Positions 52,568-61,791 of a stretch of 64,000 nucleotides of DNA are shown here, piece by piece. A program made the translations under genes and the position numbers. The notes under the pieces are model-generated. The model was given only the letters and a program-made list of their open reading frames with translations. It was not told the origin of the DNA and did no database searches. How positions within the stretch are numbered: the stretch's first letter is position 1; every line of letters starts with the position of its first letter. Origin of the DNA: Firm-08 sp045541535 (GTDB taxonomy: Bacteria; Bacillota; Clostridia; Oscillospirales; QAKW01); the NCBI GenBank assembly GCA_045541535.1, contig JAZQJG010000034.1:62001-126000 (forward strand), written 5' to 3'.

Positions 52568-53409
52568 TACTTACCCTCCTCATACTCATCCAAAAATGAG
52601 TATTCCTTCCCTTTTCGCTTCCAGCCAACAAAGGTATCCAAGCACACCGAATGAATGGCGGAAAAAATACTGTTTTCAATATTTGGATTGGTTTTGCGCA
52701 GGGAGCGGATCAAAGCTTTGATCTCTTTACGCTTTGATGCGCTTTCATATTCGTCCCCAGCCGTGCGTTCCGTCAGCTTACAGGCACAGCGAATAAACTT
52801 CAAACCATTATATCGTTGCCAGGCGATAATATCCTCCTCCCTGCAGCAATACAAAGGACGAATCAGTTCCATACCTTCAAAATTCTTAGAGCGAAGTTTG
52901 GGGGGCATCGCTTGCAGCTGAGATCCGTAAAAGAGAGCCATAACGGTAGTTTCAATCACGTCATCACGATGATGGCCCAACGCTATTTTATTACAGCCCA
53001 GCTCCTTGGCTTTAGCATACAGATGGCCCCTGCGCATACGAGCGCATAGATAACAGGGATTTTGTTCCGTCTTGTCGGCAACAGTGAAAACGTCCGTTTC
53101 AAACACAGTGATAGGAATTCCCAACAAAGCGGCGTTTTCTTCAATCTGTCTTCTATTGACGACGTTATATCCCGGATCCATTACCAAAAACACAAGTTCA
53201 AAGGGGAATTCAGAGTGCTTTTGCAGTTCCTGCATCAATTTAGCAAGCACCACGGAATCTTTACCGCCGGAAATACAAACTGCAACCTTGTCACCGGGCG
53301 ACAATAGCTCATACCGTTTTACGGCGGCCACAAAAGGATTCCATAGCTTTTTTCTATACTTTTTAATTAGACTGCGTTCCGCAATTTGTCTAGGCTCCAG
53401 TTCTCTCAC
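52567..53409 (-). CDS. TtcA/TtuA-family tRNA thiolation ATPase
   Basis: From a GTG at 53409 (AAGGAGGGG upstream) the 280-residue protein has the PP-loop CISGGKDSVVLAKL, a CxxC pair in NPCYLCARMRRGHLY and LGHHRDDVIET, characteristic of TtcA, which adds sulfur to cytidine 32 of tRNA using an iron-sulfur cluster. TtuA-like assignment to position 54 cannot be excluded. Forms an operon with the glycosylase gene. Confidence 0.87.
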   Translation of the reverse strand: MRELEPRQIAERSLIKKYRKKLWNPFVAAVKRYELLSPGDKVAVCISGGKDSVVLAKLMQELQKHSEFPFELVFLVMDPGYNVVNRRQIEENAALLGIPITVFETDVFTVADKTEQNPCYLCARMRRGHLYAKAKELGCNKIALGHHRDDVIETTVMALFYGSQLQAMPPKLRSKNFEGMELIRPLYCCREEDIIAWQRYNGLKFIRCACKLTERTAGDEYESASKRKEIKALIRSLRKTNPNIENSIFSAIHSVCLDTFVGWKRKGKEYSFLDEYEEGK

Positions 53410-53473
53410 CGTTTCCCCTCCTTCTTTGCAGGATGCTTTTATTATATATCCAAATCGGTTTTTATGCAACATT

Positions 53474-53500
53474 AAAAAGCCTCCCTATGGGAGGCTTTTT
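53474..53500 (-). terminator. Intrinsic terminator of the azlC-mscL operon
   Basis: The 12-bp stem AAAAAGCCTCCC/GGGAGGCTTTTT closes just before the mscL stop codon region ends. Confidence 0.9.
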
Positions 53501-53501
53501 T

Positions 53502-53969
53502 CTATTCAGCCGTTTCCTTAGAATCCTTTTTCAGCAGATCTCGGATTTCCTGCAACAGAGAAAGTTCGGTTTCAGCCGCAACTGCTTCTTCCTCTTCCTT
53601 CACTTCCTCTTCTTTTTTGCGCAAAGAATCAAGTTTTTTCTGAGCATTCATCATCAAACGCAAAATGCAAAAGATAGAAAAAGCAATGATCAGAAAATCA
53701 ATGATGGATTGCAAAAAGTTACCGTACATCAAGGCAACCTCGGGGGTCAGCACCGTACCTGCCGCATCCTTAACCTCAGGAGTAAATACGTATTTAAGAT
53801 TGTTGAGCGACACGTTACCGGTCAGCACTGCGATCAAAGGGGTGATAATATCGTTTACAAGAGAGGTAACGATCTTACCGAAAGCACCACCGATAACAAC
53901 GCCGACGGCCATATCCAAAATGTTGCCTTTCATCGCAAAGGCCTTAAAATCTGCAAAAAACTGTTTCAT
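53502..53969 (-). CDS. mscL: Large-conductance mechanosensitive channel
   Basis: The 155-residue protein has helix 1 GNILDMAVGVVIGGAFGKIVTSLVNDIITPL, a loop, helix 2 FLQSIIDFLIIAFSIFCILR and a long charged C-terminal helix. It opens under membrane tension to release solutes in osmotic down-shock. ATG 53969 gives an 8-base spacer to AAGGAG; ATG 53975 would be too close. Last gene of the operon. Confidence 0.96.
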   Translation of the reverse strand: MKQFFADFKAFAMKGNILDMAVGVVIGGAFGKIVTSLVNDIITPLIAVLTGNVSLNNLKYVFTPEVKDAAGTVLTPEVALMYGNFLQSIIDFLIIAFSIFCILRLMMNAQKKLDSLRKKEEEVKEEEEAVAAETELSLLQEIRDLLKKDSKETAE

Positions 53970-53981
53970 AATCATATCTCC

Positions 53982-54656
53982 TTATCCAAATTTTTTACTG
54001 TCGGCATACTCGTTGATGCCGTCATCTGTTTGTTCACTTCTTTTTTTGCTGAATAACCAATCATAGATTTCCTTGTCGGCAAAAGCAATATCCCAGCAAG
54101 CATGCGGTACGCCTTCCAACAACTTTATGTGTGCCTCACCACCATGAGAGGCAAGATTTTCCACAAACTGGATGCTGTCCTTAGGTGAAACTGTACGATC
54201 AGCCAAACCATGAACTGTCCAGACCGGAATATGAAGCAAGGTTTTGTAATTCCACGTCATTCCGCCACCACACACCGGAAACAGGGCGGCCACGTATTCC
54301 GCCATCGACATCGCCAGTTGCCAAACTCCATAACCGCCCATACTCACTCCAATGAGATACAAACGATCCGGATCGGCATTGGGATGGGAGAGAGCAAATT
54401 TCACAAAATCCTGTAGTTGCTCAAATACATCAAACCACGAATCGTGCATACACATCGGCGCAAAAATGAGCGCAGGACAATCCGGTTTCCCATACAAGCT
54501 TTCCTCTTTAAAAAACGAGTTTCCGGACAACGTTTCCAGATTGGTGCCCCGCGTTCCCGCCCCATGTAAAAAAAGGATCACCGGCATCTTATCCTCAATT
54601 TTTTCAGGAGTTTTGAATAAATAATCAAAATTTTTATACTTTAAAAACTCAATCAT
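53982..54656 (-). CDS. Alpha/beta hydrolase (phospholipase/carboxylesterase-like)
   Basis: The 224-residue protein has the oxyanion region PVILFLHGAGTRG, nucleophile GVSMGGYG (Ser), acid LADRTVSP (Asp) and PHACW (His), the complete catalytic triad of an esterase. There is no signal peptide. The start is uncertain: ATG 54656 or a TTG at 54668 that overlaps the copA stop codon (TTGA). Substrate unknown. Confidence 0.82.
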   Translation of the reverse strand: MIEFLKYKNFDYLFKTPEKIEDKMPVILFLHGAGTRGTNLETLSGNSFFKEESLYGKPDCPALIFAPMCMHDSWFDVFEQLQDFVKFALSHPNADPDRLYLIGVSMGGYGVWQLAMSMAEYVAALFPVCGGGMTWNYKTLLHIPVWTVHGLADRTVSPKDSIQFVENLASHGGEAHIKLLEGVPHACWDIAFADKEIYDWLFSKKRSEQTDDGINEYADSKKFG

Positions 54657-54664
54657 TGCACCAT

Positions 54665-54868
54665 TCAACCGATCACGTTGTAACCTGCGGACTCAACCGT
54701 GCTTTTCAGCAGGTCATCCGGAACAGCGGAAGACATCGTAACCGTCACCGTTCCGTCCTTATGGCTGGCGATGGCAGATGTTACACCGTCCAATGCTTCC
54801 AAGGCATTCTTGACGTGGGCTTCACAATGGGGACACATCATACCTTCAACTTTTAATACCTTTTCCAT
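54665..54868 (-). CDS. Possible separately translated CopZ-like copper chaperone inside copA
   Basis: An internal ATG at 54868 is preceded by AAAGGAG (54879-54885) with a 10-base spacer and would give a 67-residue HMA protein with the copper-binding MCPHC. It is in frame with copA because a T4 run at 54890-54893 is read through; one more T would restore a TAA stop for copA. Either it is made as a second product, or the fusion is recent or an assembly indel. Confidence 0.5.
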   Translation of the reverse strand: MEKVLKVEGMMCPHCEAHVKNALEALDGVTSAIASHKDGTVTVTMSSAVPDDLLKSTVESAGYNVIG

Positions 54869-57130
54869 TTTCGATTGCTCCTTTCTCTTAAAATTCGACT
54901 GCGGCTTGAAAAAATTAAGACGCAGTGCATTGCTGACAACACAAAAACTTGACAAACTCATCGCGGCTGCACCGAACATTGGGTTCAGTTGCCAACCCAA
55001 TAAATGGATAAAGACGCCGGCCGCCAGTGGAATGCCGATTACATTATATACAAATGCCCAGAAAAGATTTTGCTTAATGTTCCGTAAGGTGGCGCGACTC
55101 AAACGAATGGCGTTGACCACATCGGTAAGACGGCTGTTCATCAACACTACGTCTGCCGCATCCATTGCAATGTCTGCACCGGCTCCGATGGCAATGCCGA
55201 TATCCGCTCGTGTCAAGGCCGGGGCATCATTGATTCCATCGCCTACCATAGCGGTGGGCTGTTTTTTACAGAGCAAAGCGATCTGTTCTTCTTTGCCTTC
55301 CGGCAAAACACCGGCTACAACGTGCTGAATACCGGCCTTGTCCGCAATGGCACGGGCTGTTTGCTCATTGTCACCTGTCAGCATAATAACACGGATTCCC
55401 ATTTTTTGCAACCGTTCTACGGCAATTGAACTATCCGATTTTATCACGTCAGCTACTGCAATCAGGCCAACAAGTTTGCCATCATAAGCAAAATACAACG
55501 GAGTTTTACCGGATTGAGAAAAAACGGTGGCTCGTTGCAAGACGTCAGCTTCAATTTTTGCAAAGCGCCCCACGAATTCCGAATTACCCGCCACTAATAT
55601 TTTCTCATCCAACAGTGCAGACAAGCCATTACCCGGATAAACCTCAAAATCTTTCACCTCAACCAACGGAACGTCGTGCTCCTCTGCATACTGTACAACA
55701 GCAGTTGCCAGCGGATGCTCACTTTTGTATTCCAAAGCGTAAGCATATCGGAGCAATTGAGATTCGGTGATCGCAAAGGGAAGCAGATCCGTTACACGGG
55801 GTTTACCTTCTGTAATAGTGCCCGTTTTATCCAGCGCAATGGCACGAATTTTGCCGGTCTGTTCCAAAGAGGTGGCGGTTTTAAACAGGATACCGTGTTT
55901 GGCGCCAACACCACTGCCGACCATTATGGCCACCGGGGTAGCAAGACCCAAAGCGCACGGACAGCTAATCACCAAAACGGAGATACCTCTTGCCAGCGCA
56001 AAGCCAACGCTTTCTCCTAATATCAGCCAGATGGCAATGGTAACAACTGCAATGCCAATAACTACCGGCACAAAAACGCCCGAGACACGATCGGCAATTT
56101 TGGCAATCGGAGCCTTGGAAGCCGACGCATCACTGACCATTTTGATGATTTTTGACAAGGTGGTATCCTCTCCCACCGCCGTTGCTTCACAGCGGATAAA
56201 ACCGCTACGATTCACCGTTGCGGCAGAAACCATATCCCCTGTCGTTTTATCCACAGGTACGCTCTCGCCGGTCAAGGCTGATTCGTCCACTGCACTGTGA
56301 CCGTCAATGATCACACCATCCACAGGCACCGCTTCACCGGGACGAACAACAAACAGGTCTCCACGTCGTACCTGCTCCACCGGCACTACCGATTCCTTAC
56401 CGTCTTTAACGATCACCGCCGTTTTGGGAGACAGATCCATCAGCCCTTTCAAAGCGTCTGTGGTCTTACCTTTTGAACGGGATTCCAGCATCTTACCGAC
56501 GGTGATTAAGGCAAGAATCATTGCCGCCGATTCAAAATAGAATTCATGCATATAGTGAGCGGCCGCCATTTGATCTCCGGCATTTACCGCAGCACTCATC
56601 GCAAACAGAGCGTAGGTACTGTAGCAAAATGCGGCGCCGGAGCCGAGCGCCACCAGGCTGTCCATATTCGGAGAACGACGAAACAAAGCGCCAAAACCGC
56701 TGACAAAAAAGCGCTGATTGATCACCATTACGGCGATTGTGAGCAACAATTGGAGCAAGCCCTGTGCCAAAAAATTCTCTTCGAGAACCCTCGGGACCGG
56801 CCAATCCCACATCATATGGCCCATAGATAAATACATCAAAAGGCACAGCAAAATCACCGAAGAAAGCAGCCGATACCGCAACCCTTTGGTTTGCTTTTCA
56901 AACGGTTGTGCCTTATCCTCTTCTTTTCCTTTTGCTCCCGAGACGGAAGCATCATATCCCGCCGCCCTGACAGCTCCGATAATCGTTTCAGGGTCACTAC
57001 CCTCCACGTTCATCGTGTTTGTGAGCAAATTTACAGAACAAGCGGTCACTTCCGGTATGGCAGACACTGCTTTTTCAACTCGCGACGAACACGCCGCACA
57101 ACTCATTCCGGTTACATTGTATTTCGTCAT
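54665..57130 (-). CDS. copA: Copper-translocating P1B ATPase CopA fused to a CopZ-like domain
   Basis: The 821-residue protein has an N-terminal HMA domain (GMSCAACSSRVEKAV), eight helices, TGES, CPCALGLATP, DKTGTITEG, SEHPLA and GDGINDAPAL, all intact, so it should export Cu(I). After residue about 754 a second HMA domain follows (VEGMMCPHCEAH, 67 residues) that looks like a free CopZ chaperone fused in frame. The junction still has a ribosome binding site and ATG. It is the third gene of the azlC-azlD-copA-esterase-mscL unit, 22 bases after azlD. Confidence 0.94.
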   Translation of the reverse strand: MTKYNVTGMSCAACSSRVEKAVSAIPEVTACSVNLLTNTMNVEGSDPETIIGAVRAAGYDASVSGAKGKEEDKAQPFEKQTKGLRYRLLSSVILLCLLMYLSMGHMMWDWPVPRVLEENFLAQGLLQLLLTIAVMVINQRFFVSGFGALFRRSPNMDSLVALGSGAAFCYSTYALFAMSAAVNAGDQMAAAHYMHEFYFESAAMILALITVGKMLESRSKGKTTDALKGLMDLSPKTAVIVKDGKESVVPVEQVRRGDLFVVRPGEAVPVDGVIIDGHSAVDESALTGESVPVDKTTGDMVSAATVNRSGFIRCEATAVGEDTTLSKIIKMVSDASASKAPIAKIADRVSGVFVPVVIGIAVVTIAIWLILGESVGFALARGISVLVISCPCALGLATPVAIMVGSGVGAKHGILFKTATSLEQTGKIRAIALDKTGTITEGKPRVTDLLPFAITESQLLRYAYALEYKSEHPLATAVVQYAEEHDVPLVEVKDFEVYPGNGLSALLDEKILVAGNSEFVGRFAKIEADVLQRATVFSQSGKTPLYFAYDGKLVGLIAVADVIKSDSSIAVERLQKMGIRVIMLTGDNEQTARAIADKAGIQHVVAGVLPEGKEEQIALLCKKQPTAMVGDGINDAPALTRADIGIAIGAGADIAMDAADVVLMNSRLTDVVNAIRLSRATLRNIKQNLFWAFVYNVIGIPLAAGVFIHLLGWQLNPMFGAAAMSLSSFCVVSNALRLNFFKPQSNFKRKEQSKMEKVLKVEGMMCPHCEAHVKNALEALDGVTSAIASHKDGTVTVTMSSAVPDDLLKSTVESAGYNVIG

Positions 57131-57152
57131 TTTTCCTCCATTTCAAAATGAA

Positions 57153-57467
57153 TCAAAAGAATTTCATCACAAGTTCCGTTATCAACACACCGCCGCTGGC
57201 CAACAACGCTACAATGGTGAGACTTTTGTCAAGGTACGCCACCAACATAGCTACCGCAAAGCCCACAACGCCGGACAGCAAATGATCCGTTGAAGAAAAA
57301 ATTGCCGGGATGGTCATTACCGCCAGTACGGCATAAGGCATATAGTGCAAAAACGATAGAATAAAGCGGTTTTTGATCTCATTTTTAATCAAAATCAAGG
57401 GAAGCATACGAATCAAATAAGTAACCCCTGCCATCACCGCCAGATAAATCCAAAAACTAATTTGCAT
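57153..57467 (-). CDS. azlD: AzlD-family branched-chain amino acid exporter subunit
   Basis: The 104-residue protein has four helices and the AzlD core TYLIRMLPLILI and LLSGVVGFAVAM. With AzlC it forms a two-subunit exporter of branched-chain amino acids or analogues. ATG 57467 overlaps the azlC end by 11 bases and has AAGGAGG 9 bases upstream. Confidence 0.92.
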   Translation of the reverse strand: MQISFWIYLAVMAGVTYLIRMLPLILIKNEIKNRFILSFLHYMPYAVLAVMTIPAIFSSTDHLLSGVVGFAVAMLVAYLDKSLTIVALLASGGVLITELVMKFF

Positions 57468-58176
57468 TCTCCGTCGCCTCCTTGGGTAACTCAATGGGTG
57501 CGATCAATGCCACCAAAACACTGGCAGCTACCGAACAGATGATAATTCTGAATCCCTCGGGAATTTGATCGAGTCCGGGTAAAAAGGCAAATCCGCAACT
57601 CAACACAACAGCCGCCAAAACACAGCATAAGGTCGGCTTGCTCTGCTTGATTTCCGGAACAATAATTGCCACAAACATTGCATAAATAGCAATCCCCAAC
57701 GCACTCAAAACGATTTCGGGAAACACGTTACCGGCAACTGCGCCCATAAGTGTTCCAACACTCCACCCAAGATAAGGAGTTAAAATCAATCCATACATAT
57801 ATGAGCGACGCACTCTCCCCTTTTGCGAGGAAGCAACGGCAAAAACTTCATCGGTATTTACAAAGGCCACCAACAGTTTATCAATCAACGTAAACCGATT
57901 ATCCAGTTTCTGAGAAAGCGAAACTGACATCAGGGCATATCGCAGATTAATTACAAACTGAGCGCCGGCCAATTCCAATAGCGATCCACCTGCCGCAATG
58001 ATCGGAACCGCCGCAAGCTGCCCTGCCGAGGTGACGTTGGTCATGGAGATCATCACTGCTTCCAACACAGAAAAACCGTTCTCCAGTGCAAATATACCAA
58101 AGGCAAACGATACTGAAAAATAGCCAAAACAAATCGGCAGACCGTCTGCTATACCTTTTCTAAATCCTTTGCGCAT
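57457..58176 (-). CDS. azlC: AzlC-family branched-chain amino acid exporter subunit
   Basis: The 239-residue membrane protein has GIADGLPICFGYFSVSFAFGI and NLRYALMSVSLSQKL, the AzlC signature. AAAGGAG lies 10 bases before the ATG. First gene of the operon that runs through azlD, copA, the esterase and mscL. Confidence 0.92.
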   Translation of the reverse strand: MRKGFRKGIADGLPICFGYFSVSFAFGIFALENGFSVLEAVMISMTNVTSAGQLAAVPIIAAGGSLLELAGAQFVINLRYALMSVSLSQKLDNRFTLIDKLLVAFVNTDEVFAVASSQKGRVRRSYMYGLILTPYLGWSVGTLMGAVAGNVFPEIVLSALGIAIYAMFVAIIVPEIKQSKPTLCCVLAAVVLSCGFAFLPGLDQIPEGFRIIICSVAASVLVALIAPIELPKEATENAN

Positions 58177-58245
58177 AAGAAAATTACTCCTTTACATCCA
58201 ATTATTATAACACATGAAAAAAGAAAAGGAATACTTTTTTAAAAT

Positions 58246-58271
58246 AAAAAGGTGCCGATCGGCACCTTTTT
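58246..58271 (-). terminator. Intrinsic terminator of the pyrophosphatase gene
   Basis: The stem AAAAAGGTGCC/GGCACCTTTTT with a GATC loop follows the stop codon. Confidence 0.9.
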
Positions 58272-58272
58272 G

Positions 58273-58806
58273 TTATTTACAAAAGCTTTCAACATAATGA
58301 TCAATGGCCCATTCAATGACCTTGATCGCTTCGTCTTTGGAGCTGACCTCGTCAACCGCCGTGGTTTTGTTCTCAAGATTTTTGTATACCGTGAAAAAGT
58401 GGCGCATTTCATCAAAAATATGTTTGGGCAACTGATCAATATCGGTATAGTGATTGTACGTAGGATCCTCATACGGAATAGCGATGATTTTCTCATCGTT
58501 TCTGCCGTTGTCAATCATAGAAATCATTCCGATGGGATAAGCGCGCACCAAAGTTAACGGTTCCAAAGGTTCGGAGCACAACAACAAAACGTCCAGCGGG
58601 TCACCATCATCACCATAGGTGCGAGGAATAAAGCCATAGTTGGCGGGATAATGGGTGGAGGTATGCAAGATGCGGTCCAGCATAAGAAAACCGGTTTCCT
58701 TATCAAGCTCGTATTTATTTTTACTGCCCTTTGCGATTTCAACAACACACATAAAATCATTGGGGGTAATCCGCTTGGGCGAAATATCGTGCCAAATATT
58801 AGACAT
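58273..58806 (-). CDS. ppa: Inorganic pyrophosphatase, family I
   Basis: The 177-residue protein has the active-site DGDPLDVLLL, YPANYGFIPRTYGDDG and the Tyr/Lys residues of soluble family I enzymes. It hydrolyses pyrophosphate to drive biosynthesis. ATG 58806 has GGAG upstream; the longer frame to 58824 has none. It lies 67 bases after the deo operon on the same strand, so read-through is possible. Confidence 0.95.
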   Translation of the reverse strand: MSNIWHDISPKRITPNDFMCVVEIAKGSKNKYELDKETGFLMLDRILHTSTHYPANYGFIPRTYGDDGDPLDVLLLCSEPLEPLTLVRAYPIGMISMIDNGRNDEKIIAIPYEDPTYNHYTDIDQLPKHIFDEMRHFFTVYKNLENKTTAVDEVSSKDEAIKVIEWAIDHYVESFCK

Positions 58807-58873
58807 TGGAAATTCTCCTCTCAAAATAGTATTTGTATTTTAACACACTTTTGCCCGAGTTGCAACCCAAACC

Positions 58874-60172
58874 CTACAGAATTATTTCATACACCAGCGG
58901 TCCGAGCTTCGGTTGCTCCGTTCCGATTACAAAAGCATTCTCCACAACGTCTTTACATTTTTGTGATACGCTGAGGTTTGTATGCAATGTGCAAAGAAGA
59001 TCGCCTTGTTGCACATACGCTCCCGGTTTGACGTTCAAAACAATGCCTGCGCTGTGGTCAATCACGTCGTTCTTGGTTGCGCGCCCAGCGCCCAATTCTA
59101 CAGAGCACAGACCAATTTTTTCGGCATTTACCGATTGGACGTATCCGGCCTTCTTTGCACAAACATTAACTGTATTGCGTGCCATGCTGAATTGTTCCGG
59201 ATGATCAACGTAGGAGGCATCCCCCCCTTGTTCAGCAATCCATTCTTTCATTTTTGCCAGTGCCGCGCCGGAGCAAAGCGCTTCCATCACACGACGTTCG
59301 GCCTCTTCCTGCGACAAAGCAAAAGTAATTGCAACCATTTGACAACTCAAAGCCTTACAAATTTCAAACAAATCATCCTTGCTTTCACCCTTAAGTACAG
59401 AAATGGCTTCCTTTACCTCCAAGGCATTGCCTACGGCGTTACCCAACGGCATATCCATGTTGGTAATCAGCGCCGCCATATTACGTCCGCATTTCTTGCC
59501 GATTTCCACCATCGACTCCGCCAGTTTTTTCGCCTCTTCGGGGGTTTTCATAAAAGCGCCACTGCCAACCTTGACATCCAATACAATATTGTGCGAGCCG
59601 GCCGCCAGTTTTTTGGACATTATGCTTGCCGTAATCAGCGGAATACTGTCCACCGTTGCTGTGACGTCACGCAAAGCATATAATTTTTTATCAGCAGGCG
59701 TTAAGTTACCGCTTTGTCCAATAACAGCAATCCCAATCCGGCCCACTTGATGCAAAAACGCTTCGCCACTCATTGTCGTTTGATACCCCGGAAAGGATTC
59801 CAATTTGTCAACCGTCCCACCGGTATGACCCAATCCTCTGCCGGACATTTTGCTGACCTTTGCGCCGCAAGCTGCAACGATCGGCCCCACGATAAGCGAC
59901 GTTTTGTCTCCAACGCCACCGGTGCTGTGTTTGTCTACAGAAAGCGTACCGAAAACAGATAGATCCAACTGATCTCCCGAAGCGGCCATCGCCGCCGTCA
60001 GCCAAGAAATTTCATCATCATTCATCCCTTGAAAATAAATCGCCATCATCAACGCAGAAGCCTGATAATCGGGAATGTTCTCAGCCGTATACTCTCTTAC
60101 AAAATAGTCAATCTCTTCTTTGGACAAGTTCAGACCGTCGCGTTTCTTTTGTATAATATCATACATTCTCAT
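58874..60172 (-). CDS. pdp: Pyrimidine-nucleoside (thymidine) phosphorylase
   Basis: The 432-residue protein has VDKHSTGGVGDKTSLIVGPI, the phosphate and nucleoside site, SGRGLGHTGGTVDKLE, and the C-terminal domain with GAYVQQGDLL. It cleaves uridine, deoxyuridine or thymidine with phosphate to base and (deoxy)ribose-1-phosphate, feeding DeoB. AGGAG lies 9 bases before the ATG. Last gene of deoC-deoB-cdd-pdp. Confidence 0.96.
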   Translation of the reverse strand: MRMYDIIQKKRDGLNLSKEEIDYFVREYTAENIPDYQASALMMAIYFQGMNDDEISWLTAAMAASGDQLDLSVFGTLSVDKHSTGGVGDKTSLIVGPIVAACGAKVSKMSGRGLGHTGGTVDKLESFPGYQTTMSGEAFLHQVGRIGIAVIGQSGNLTPADKKLYALRDVTATVDSIPLITASIMSKKLAAGSHNIVLDVKVGSGAFMKTPEEAKKLAESMVEIGKKCGRNMAALITNMDMPLGNAVGNALEVKEAISVLKGESKDDLFEICKALSCQMVAITFALSQEEAERRVMEALCSGAALAKMKEWIAEQGGDASYVDHPEQFSMARNTVNVCAKKAGYVQSVNAEKIGLCSVELGAGRATKNDVIDHSAGIVLNVKPGAYVQQGDLLCTLHTNLSVSQKCKDVVENAFVIGTEQPKLGPLVYEIIL

Positions 60173-60184
60173 AGCAGATCTCTC

Positions 60185-60589
60185 CTAAAGACAATCACCG
60201 GAAAACGATTGGGGCAACAGTTCCCCTAGCGTGCTTCGGGTAAAGGCATCAGTTCCTGTAATCAACAAAATGGGAAAGTCAGGACCGCAAAACTCCGCAA
60301 GTGCCTGTCTGCAGACACCGCAAGGCGTGATACCATTTTGAATCACACCATTTTTCCCGCCGACCAGCGCCAGCATTTGAAAATTGCGCTTTCCCTCACT
60401 GACCGCCTTAAACAGTGCAGTTCGCTCTGCACAAACCGTCACGGAATATGAAGAATTTTCAATATTACACCCACTATATATTTTCCCCTCCGTTGTCAGC
60501 AACGCTGCGCCAACCATAAAACCGGAATAGGGTGCGTATGCCGCTTTCATTGCAGAAATTGCCGCTTCGCAAAGTTTCCGTTCGATCAT
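60185..60589 (-). CDS. cdd: Cytidine deaminase
   Basis: The 134-residue protein has the zinc ligands and catalytic Glu in TVCAERTAL and PCGVCRQ, and the substrate loop NIENSSYS. It deaminates cytidine and deoxycytidine so that Pdp can act. ATG 60589 has AGGAGG 7 bases upstream; it lies 11 bases after the deoB stop. Confidence 0.96.
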   Translation of the reverse strand: MIERKLCEAAISAMKAAYAPYSGFMVGAALLTTEGKIYSGCNIENSSYSVTVCAERTALFKAVSEGKRNFQMLALVGGKNGVIQNGITPCGVCRQALAEFCGPDFPILLITGTDAFTRSTLGELLPQSFSGDCL

Positions 60590-60600
60590 TTTCTTGCCTC

Positions 60601-61749
60601 CTAAATCATAGAAGTACCGATGCAATCAAACGGAACTTCAAGATATTTTGTCACCGTAGCCGCTATATCGGCAAACGTTTCTCTGGTACCAAGATTGGTG
60701 GGATCAACGTTTTGACCGAAACAAAGGAACGGCGTATATTCTCTGGTATGATCAGTACTGTCGTCACCGGGATCACAGCCGTGATCCGCAGTAATCATCA
60801 AAAGGTCGTTTTGTTTCATCCCTTCTAATAATGAAGGAATCCATGCATCAAATGCCGAAAGCGCCGCCGCATAACCGTCAATATCCTGCCTGTGACCATA
60901 CAGCATATCAAAGTCCACCAAATTGATAAAGCAAAGTCCCTCAAATTCTTCTTTTTGAAGCTCCAAGGCCATTTTCATACCTTCAGTGTTGGAATGTGTC
61001 GGATAGGAATGACTAATTCCTTGTCCGGCAAATATATCCGAGATTTTGCCAACTGAATATACCTTTTTGTTTGCCGCCACAACTGCATCCAGCATCGTTG
61101 AAGTAAAAGGAGGAAGTGAAAAATCTTTTCGGTTGGCCGTGCGAGTAAAAGAAGGTGCCTCCCCCGTGAATGGTCGTGCGATCACTCTTCCAACACCGTG
61201 CTCACCCTGTAAAAGTTTGCGGGCCATACGGCAGTAATCATACAGCTGATCCAGCGGCACAATGCTTTCGTGTGCGGCAATTTGGAAGACGCTGTCAGCA
61301 GAAGTATAAACGATCAAATCACCGGTTTTCAAATGTTCTTCGCCGAAATCAGCAATGACCTGGGTACCGGAATAGGGTTGATTACACAAAATGCCTCTCC
61401 CCACCTCTTTGGAAAATTGCTCAAGTATCGTGGCGGGAAAGCCATCCGGATATGTCGGCATAGGATTCTGGGAGATTAGGCCTGCAATTTCCCAATGACC
61501 GATGGTCGTATCCTTCCCCATTGATTTTTCACTCAAACGCGCATACAAAGCGGTCGGACATTTCGTTTGCTCCAAGCAAGACACGCCATCAATATTACCG
61601 AGACCCATCTTGATCAAATTCGGAATATGACATTTTTTTGACGAAGAAACTCTGGCAAGCGTATTACAGTTTTTATCTCCAAATAATTCCGCATCGGCCA
61701 TTTGCCCGATCCCAAAAGAATCCAACACAATTAAAAACACGCGTTTCAT
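60601..61749 (-). CDS. deoB: Phosphopentomutase
   Basis: The 382-residue alkaline-phosphatase-fold enzyme has LDSFGIGQMADAELFGD, KDTTIGHWEIAGL with the phosphorylated Thr, and TADHGCDPGDDSTDHTREYTP with metal ligands. It converts (deoxy)ribose-1-phosphate to the 5-phosphate for DeoC. GAGGTG lies 7 bases before ATG 61749. Confidence 0.97.
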   Translation of the reverse strand: MKRVFLIVLDSFGIGQMADAELFGDKNCNTLARVSSSKKCHIPNLIKMGLGNIDGVSCLEQTKCPTALYARLSEKSMGKDTTIGHWEIAGLISQNPMPTYPDGFPATILEQFSKEVGRGILCNQPYSGTQVIADFGEEHLKTGDLIVYTSADSVFQIAAHESIVPLDQLYDYCRMARKLLQGEHGVGRVIARPFTGEAPSFTRTANRKDFSLPPFTSTMLDAVVAANKKVYSVGKISDIFAGQGISHSYPTHSNTEGMKMALELQKEEFEGLCFINLVDFDMLYGHRQDIDGYAAALSAFDAWIPSLLEGMKQNDLLMITADHGCDPGDDSTDHTREYTPFLCFGQNVDPTNLGTRETFADIAATVTKYLEVPFDCIGTSMI

Positions 61750-61791
61750 TACATTCACCTCATCAAAAGCCACGAATCAAAATTACCATCA

